From the NCBI GenBank assembly GCA_938008425.1, contig CALLKH010000074.1:1-17649 (forward strand): a stretch of DNA of 17,649 bases. Reading direction: 5' to 3'. The position numbers and the translations under genes are program-made. This document shows, piece after piece, positions 13,492 through 17,649 of the stretch; position 1 is the first letter of the stretch, and each line of letters opens with the position of its first letter. Under the pieces are notes generated by a model. It was not told where the DNA came from. It saw only the letters and a program-made list of their open reading frames with translations, and did no database searches. The stretch is from an uncultured Planctomycetaceae bacterium (GTDB lineage: Bacteria > Planctomycetota > Phycisphaerae > UBA1845 > UTPLA1).

Positions 13492-14403
13492 TCAGAATTG
13501 CCGGGGCGGCGGCTTGAGGTCGCCGCGCTTGGGGATCTCGGCGAGAAACGAGTAATTCGGCACGAGCTCACGCTCCTTCGTCTCGGGGTTGGTCATCCAA
13601 CGTCCAACTCTGCAGAGGTTTTCGAGGTTGTACTGGAAATCCTCTTTGTCCCTTAGCGCCTGGACCGCCGGGCTGTATCCCTTGCGGCCCTGGGCGTCGA
13701 GCACGAACGCCTCGGGACCGAACGTTCCGACGCAGATCGAGGCTTGAGCCCGGTCCGGCGAGAAGTAGTAATACGCCTCGTGTCCGCGCTTGCGGAGGTC
13801 CTCCACCCAGAGATATGCCGCCTCCTTGTAGTTATGCATGTCCGCTGTCGGATAGGTGACACCCACGTTCAGCGTGTACAGGCCGTTGGCGTTCTGAAGG
13901 TCCCACTCCGGCTTGCCGGTGAAGGGAACCGGCTTGGATCTCGTGCGGGCGGTTAAGAACGGAAACTGATCGCCGACGGCCAGCTCGCGGATGTAACGCA
14001 GATCGCGTTTGATCTCGTCGCTGAGCTCGATGACCATTTCGCCTTTGACGTGGTCATCGCCGTCGGTCTGCGCCTTCTTGAATGTCAGGTTGTACTCGCC
14101 GTAGAACAGCCGGCTGGCGGTCTCGTCGTGCTCCACCCAGACCTTGTTCGGATCGATCCGGTCCACCCGCTTCAACATCGTGGCGAGACGATCGGCGGTT
14201 TCACGCGAGGATGGCCCCTCGAAGCTGTTGCACTCAATGGTCCAGACTTCGCGTTTGCCGGCGCCCTGCGGGTCGAAGATGTTGGTGAAGCCGCCTCCGC
14301 CACCCGTGCTGTCAGGGTCGCAGCCCGCCATTGGCGCGAGGAGAAGCATCGTCGTCGCCAGCCGGCGAATGAACGGCCGCCATCGTGTCGTGTCCGCACT
14401 CAT
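13492..14403 (-). CDS. Putative lipoprotein, SPOR-like C-terminal region
   Basis: This 303-residue protein starts with an Arg-containing n-region, a hydrophobic stretch and the lipobox MAGC with Cys28, followed by Asp-Pro-Asp and a Gly run, so it is probably lipidated and exported. Residues about 50-110 read as an alpha/beta unit (EVWTIECNSFEG, ADRLATMLKRVDRIDPNKVW). Residues about 175-235 (LYTLNVGVTYPT, KEAAYLWVEDLRKRGHEAYY, ASICVGTFGP) resemble a SPOR/sporulation-related repeat, a fold that binds peptidoglycan stripped of stem peptides. The start lies 10 bases after the rph stop, so it is probably cotranscribed with thiL-tsaE-rph. I know of no named family; the SPOR resemblance is by eye only and the function is unknown. 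Confidence 0.72.
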   Translation of the reverse strand: MSADTTRWRPFIRRLATTMLLLAPMAGCDPDSTGGGGGFTNIFDPQGAGKREVWTIECNSFEGPSSRETADRLATMLKRVDRIDPNKVWVEHDETASRLFYGEYNLTFKKAQTDGDDHVKGEMVIELSDEIKRDLRYIRELAVGDQFPFLTARTRSKPVPFTGKPEWDLQNANGLYTLNVGVTYPTADMHNYKEAAYLWVEDLRKRGHEAYYYFSPDRAQASICVGTFGPEAFVLDAQGRKGYSPAVQALRDKEDFQYNLENLCRVGRWMTNPETKERELVPNYSFLAEIPKRGDLKPPPRQF

Positions 14404-14413
14404 GCGCTCATCT

Positions 14414-15151
14414 TCACTTTCGTTTCGCCGACAGCGCCCGCGTCTGGTGCCCGCGAAGCTGCTGAACGCCCTTGTCGGCCATCTTCAGTATCTTATCCAT
14501 CTGGGCTCGCGTAAACGTGCCCGCTTCGGCCGCTCCCTGCACTTCGACATACTGCCCGCGGCCGGTGACGACGACGTTGAAGTCGACATCGGCATCCTTG
14601 TCCTCCAGATAGCAGAGATCGAGCAGGACCTTGCCCTTGCAGAGTCCGACGCTGACGGCGGCGACGGAGTCGATGATCGGATCGGCCTTGATCACGCCCT
14701 TTTTCTTCAGCACCCGGACCGCGTCGACCAGCGCGATATAGGCGCCGGTGATGCTCGCGGTTCGTGTGCCGCCGTCGGCCTGGAGAACGTCGCAGTCGAT
14801 CCAGATCGAGCGCGGGCCGAGCTTGGCCATGTCCACCACAGCCCGAAGCGAACGGCCGATGAGGCGCTGGATTTCCTGCGTACGGCCATCAATCTTGCCG
14901 CCGCGGTTTCGCTGGCGGCGGGTGTCGGTGCTGGCGGGGAGCATTTCGTATTCGGCGGTGACCCAGCCAAGGCCGAGTTCCTTTCGCCACTCGGGGACCT
15001 TCTCCTCGATGCTGGCGGTGCAGAGGACGTGCGTGTCGCCGGTCTGAATCAGAACTGAGCCGGCGGGCGACTTGGTGAAGCCGCGCGTGATCTTGATGGG
15101 GCGGAGTTCGTCGGGCTTGCGGCCGTCGGGTCGTGCTGCGGATCGCTTCAT
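14414..15151 (-). CDS. rph: RNase PH
   Basis: RNase PH is a phosphate-dependent 3' exonuclease that trims tRNA 3' ends, forming a hexameric ring in the cytoplasm. The 245-residue length is normal. Motifs seen: RPDGRKPDELRPI at the N-terminus, GDTHVLCTAS, WVTAEYEMLPAST, RTQEIQRLIGRSLRAVVD, the phosphate-binding CDVLQADGGTRTASITGAY, the acidic active-site stretch LDLCYLEDKDADVDFN, and the C-terminal VEVQGAAEAGTF. ATG 15151 fits the family start although its ribosome binding site is weak. It sits 44 bases after tsaE and 10 bases before the lipoprotein gene. In Deinococcus, Ro60 is reported to work with RNase PH in 23S rRNA maturation; here rph is only about 3 kb from rsr, but on the other strand and in a housekeeping operon. 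Confidence 0.95.
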   Translation of the reverse strand: MKRSAARPDGRKPDELRPIKITRGFTKSPAGSVLIQTGDTHVLCTASIEEKVPEWRKELGLGWVTAEYEMLPASTDTRRQRNRGGKIDGRTQEIQRLIGRSLRAVVDMAKLGPRSIWIDCDVLQADGGTRTASITGAYIALVDAVRVLKKKGVIKADPIIDSVAAVSVGLCKGKVLLDLCYLEDKDADVDFNVVVTGRGQYVEVQGAAEAGTFTRAQMDKILKMADKGVQQLRGHQTRALSAKRK

Positions 15152-15195
15152 GTCGGGCTCGTGGCGGGTCTATCGGGTTGAGGTTTGCGGACGGC

Positions 15196-15765
15196 CTACT
15201 TTGGCCCGTCGGTCGCCGGGTTTTCGGGGTCGGTTATCGCGTCGACGGGGCCGGTGGTCAAGGCGGCGCGGTGGAGGCGTTCGGCGAGGGCGGCGTCGGC
15301 GGTGCGCAGGTTGAAGACGCGCGAATCTTCGGAGGGCGTTTCGATCTCGATCCAGAGCGCGCCGGAGGGCAATGCCGCGGCGACGCGATCGGCCCATTCG
15401 AGGAGGACGATGGCGCCGTCGGTGAGCATCTCGTCGAAGCCGAGGGCGTCGAGTTCGATGGGGTCGTTCAGGCGGTAGGCGTCGATGTGGTGAATCGGCG
15501 ATCGCCCGGCGTATTCGTTGACGAGCACGAAGGTGGGACTGTTCACGTTCTTCGCGTCGGCGACGCCGAGCCCTAGTGCGAGGCCTTTCGAGAGGTGGGT
15601 TTTGCCCGCGCCGAGGCGGCCGACGAGAGCGACGACATCGCCGGGCTGGAGGCATTCGCCGAGTTCGCGGCCGAGGGCGATGGTCTGGTCGACGCTGGCG
15701 GTGGTGAGGCGCGCGGTGAAGGCGTCGGGGAGGGCTTGCGATGTCTGTTGATTCTGTGTGCTCAT
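15196..15765 (-). CDS. tsaE: TsaE, tRNA t6A-modification ATPase
   Basis: TsaE is the ATPase of the TsaB-TsaD-TsaE complex that adds threonylcarbamoyl to A37 of ANN-decoding tRNAs. The protein is 189 residues, somewhat long because of about 15 extra residues at each end. The Walker A motif GRLGAGKT is at 49-56. It is followed by KGLALGLGV, SPTFVLVNEY, the conserved HIDAYRLNDPIELDALGFDE and the Walker B-like IVLLEWADR. ATG 15765 overlaps the thiL stop as ATGA, which suggests translational coupling. The frame is open far upstream, but those residues are Arg/Pro-rich shadow of thiL and are not part of the protein. Confidence 0.93.
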   Translation of the reverse strand: MSTQNQQTSQALPDAFTARLTTASVDQTIALGRELGECLQPGDVVALVGRLGAGKTHLSKGLALGLGVADAKNVNSPTFVLVNEYAGRSPIHHIDAYRLNDPIELDALGFDEMLTDGAIVLLEWADRVAAALPSGALWIEIETPSEDSRVFNLRTADAALAERLHRAALTTGPVDAITDPENPATDGPK

Positions 15766-16805
15766 TTGAAATGCTCCCCGCCTCGGGATTCTACCGCCTT
15801 TCGGGTGTTGTCGTCCTTGATCAGCCAGAGCCCCGATTCGGCGACGGCGCGGCCGACGACGCGGTACTGCGGCGAGACGTGGGGCGAGATTCGCTCGCGG
15901 CCTTCGGGGGAGTCGGCGAGAGTCGCCCATTTCTCGGGGTCGACCGCGAAGAGCAGTTCGAAGTCTTCGCCGTCGTTCAATGCGTGATCGAGCAGTGATC
16001 GGCCGTCGGTCGCGGCGGCCTTTCGGGCGGCGTGCGAGGCGACTCCGTGGACCGCGGCCTCGGCGAGTTCGATGCCGATGCCGGAGGCTCGGCACATGCG
16101 TTCGGCGTCGGTGGAGAGGCCGTCGCTGAGGTCCATCATGGCGTGGAGGCCTTCGCCGAGGTGTTCGGCCAGCCATCGGGCTTCGGCCACGCGGGGCTCG
16201 AATGTCAGATGGTGCCCGGCGAGGCTGCCGCCGAGTTCGCCGGTGACGAGGATGAGATCGCCGGGCTTCATGCCGCTTCGGCGAATGGGGGCGACGCCGG
16301 GCCAGGGCTCTGCCAGGATGGTGACATCGACGACGAGCGGCTTGTCCCAGCTGTTCGTGTCGCCGCCGATGACGGCGACGTTGTGTTTGCGGGCGAGTTC
16401 CTCGATGCCCATGAAGAGCCGCCGGGCCTGTTCCATGGCCCACGCGTTCGGCAGGGCGATGCTGACGAGGGCGTACCGCGGCCGCACGGCCATGGCGGCG
16501 CAGTCGGAGAGATTGACGGCGAGGGCCTTGCGGCCGATCTGTTCGGGGGTGTGAAGGTCAGCGTCGAAATCGACGCCGTCCATGATCATGTCGGCGGCGA
16601 TGAGCAGGCCTTCGGGGCCCGGGGCGATCATGGCCATGTCATCGCCGATAGGGATGATGGGCGAGGGCGCGGCATCGGCAGGGGGTGCGTCGCCGGCAGT
16701 CGGGTCGTCGGCCGCGGGGCGATCTGATGAGGGCCGGCCGGTTGACGCCGGGTCGGCGAATCGCTGGGCGAGCCAGGCGAGGAGGTTGTTCTCGGATTTT
16801 TGCAT
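15762..16805 (-). CDS. thiL: Thiamine-monophosphate kinase
   Basis: ThiL phosphorylates thiamine monophosphate with ATP to the cofactor thiamine diphosphate. The 347-residue protein shows the PurM/AIR synthase-like layout. IGDD at 53-56 binds metal and nucleotide, followed by DMIMDGVDFD, KALAVNLSDCAAMA, VIGGDTNSW, LILVTGELGGSLAG, the substrate motif MMDLSDGLSTDAERM and LNDGEDFELLFAV. Residues about 17-48, before IGDD, are a Pro/Ala/Asp-rich stretch replacing the shorter family linker, probably disordered. ATG 16805 begins with the usual xxxENxLLxWL helix. It is the first gene of the minus-strand run thiL-tsaE-rph-lipoprotein. A TACAAT hexamer lies 9 bases upstream, without a good -35. Confidence 0.94.
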   Translation of the reverse strand: MQKSENNLLAWLAQRFADPASTGRPSSDRPAADDPTAGDAPPADAAPSPIIPIGDDMAMIAPGPEGLLIAADMIMDGVDFDADLHTPEQIGRKALAVNLSDCAAMAVRPRYALVSIALPNAWAMEQARRLFMGIEELARKHNVAVIGGDTNSWDKPLVVDVTILAEPWPGVAPIRRSGMKPGDLILVTGELGGSLAGHHLTFEPRVAEARWLAEHLGEGLHAMMDLSDGLSTDAERMCRASGIGIELAEAAVHGVASHAARKAAATDGRSLLDHALNDGEDFELLFAVDPEKWATLADSPEGRERISPHVSPQYRVVGRAVAESGLWLIKDDNTRKAVESRGGEHFK

Positions 16806-16969
16806 TGAGCTGGATTGTAAGGTGTGGGAGCGACCGGCGGGAGAGCCGGCTGCCGTTCTGAGTAGGGGCCATGGCCGCGAACGGGATGATTCATCCTTGG
16901 AATTCGGAGGTTCCTTGTGCTATGGCTTAGAGTTATCCTATCGGTGGTTCGGAATCGGAGGCCTTTGCG

Positions 16970-17649
16970 ATGAAAAAAGAACTCGTCACGAAACTCTGTA
17001 GTGAGTTTGATGCCATGACCTGTACGCAGCAGGGCGTGGAGTATTGGCACGCAAGACGGCTTCAATCGGTCCTCGGTTACTCGCAATGGCGGAATTTCGT
17101 CGACGTGATTGAGAAGGCCAAGGCCGCCTGCGAAAACAGCGGCCAGCGGATAGCGGACCATTTTGCTGACGTCAGCACAATGGTCGAACTCGGTTCCGGG
17201 GCGCAGAGGGAAGTCGAGGACATGGCGCTAACCCGCTATGCCTGCTACCTCATCGCTCAAAATGGCGATCCTCGGAAGGTGCAGATCGCATTCGCGCAGA
17301 CCTATTTCGCCGTTCAGACTCGCAAACAAGAGATCATCGAGAAACGACTTGAGGAAGTGGACCGGATGGCGGCTCGAGAGAAGCTGAGCCGCTCGGAGAA
17401 GACACTCTCCGGAATTATTTTCGAGCGAGTGCGCGATGAAAGGAGCTTCGGGCGCATTCGGAGCAAGGGTGACGCCGCGTTATTCGGCGGACGATCCACT
17501 CAGGACATGAAAGATCGCCTGGGCGTTCCGACGAGTCGTGCACTGGCCGACTTTCTTCCCACAATCACGATCAAGGCCAAGGACTTTGCAAACGAAATTA
17601 CAAATTTCAATATCAAGGAAAAGGATCTGCATAGCGAAAGCGGTATCAA
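16970..17649 (+). CDS. dinD: DinD-like DNA-damage-inducible protein, 3' end cut by window
   Basis: The ATG at 16970 follows ATCGGAGGCCTTTGCG, a strong Shine-Dalgarno at 8-9 bases, and the frame stays open to the window end (226 codons). The sequence matches the DinD family along its length: GVEYWHARRLQSVLGYSQWR at about 24-43, then VIEKAKAACENSG, HFADVSTMVELGSGAQREVE, LTRYACYLIAQNGDP and AFAQTYFAVQTRKQE. The N-terminal half is a Bro-N/KilA-like module as in phage antirepressors. In E. coli DinD inhibits RecA strand exchange and is LexA-controlled; I see no recognisable LexA box here. AUG-rich, lower-GC codons near the end suggest a slightly different origin from the neighbouring operon. It is divergent from thiL. 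The remaining C-terminus, roughly 50 residues by the family's usual length, lies outside the window. Confidence 0.85.
   Translation, partial: MKKELVTKLCSEFDAMTCTQQGVEYWHARRLQSVLGYSQWRNFVDVIEKAKAACENSGQRIADHFADVSTMVELGSGAQREVEDMALTRYACYLIAQNGDPRKVQIAFAQTYFAVQTRKQEIIEKRLEEVDRMAAREKLSRSEKTLSGIIFERVRDERSFGRIRSKGDAALFGGRSTQDMKDRLGVPTSRALADFLPTITIKAKDFANEITNFNIKEKDLHSESGI

Noticed and set aside
15766..16443. Upstream extension of tsaE to 415 residues
   Set aside because: The extension is an Arg/Pro-rich antiphase reading of thiL; ATG 15765 overlaps the thiL stop as ATGA.

Overview
The window looks like a chromosomal piece of a GC-rich Planctomycetota-type bacterium. This assignment is an inference from high GC, a secreted Pro/Gly/Ser-rich TPR protein, the futalosine menaquinone pathway, clustered short-hairpin repeats and the overall gene mix; no taxonomic marker was checked. 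Ten of the eleven protein genes in the window are complete or have only an uncertain start apart from the first and last, which are cut by the window edges.

Layout. 1-2857 (+): the 3' part of a GT39-type membrane glycosyltransferase, then a STAS-domain protein. 2924-3490 (-): an exported MORN-like repeat protein, divergent from a secreted TPR protein (3735-5612, +) that has a perfect TATAAT box upstream. 5613-6456: an 840-base AU-richer region without a convincing gene, holding a minus-strand intrinsic terminator and several hairpins. 6457-6530: tRNA-Arg with the uncommon anticodon GCG. 6642-7961 (+): mqnE (aminofutalosine synthase) with an unusual insertion next to its FeS motif.

8013-12320 is the accessory centre of the window. 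rtcR (minus strand, a CARF plus sigma54-AAA+ activator) is divergent from rsr, the bacterial Ro60 gene (plus strand). Downstream of rsr lie three tandem Y RNAs, each 150-162 nt. Each is a circularly permuted tRNA mimic: a closing Ro-binding stem carrying GGYGAATG and CTTGTC sits where the anticodon arm would be, followed by a T arm, an acceptor-like stem closed by a loop, and a D arm. A fourth, short relative without a tRNA domain may lie between rsr and the first copy. A perfect -24 half of a sigma54 promoter (TGGCACG) and a dyad precede rsr. The likely logic, from what is known of RtcR and Ro60, is that RNA damage activates RtcR, which switches on Ro60 together with its Y RNA tethers. The RNA ligase RtcB and cyclase RtcA that usually accompany RtcR are absent from this window.

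12378-16805 (-): housekeeping genes thiL, tsaE, rph, a lipoprotein gene and rdgB, read right to left; thiL and tsaE overlap by ATGA. A 460-base gap before rdgB carries a chain of five short hairpins and a 48-base tandem repeat. 16970-end (+): the 5' part of a dinD-like gene.
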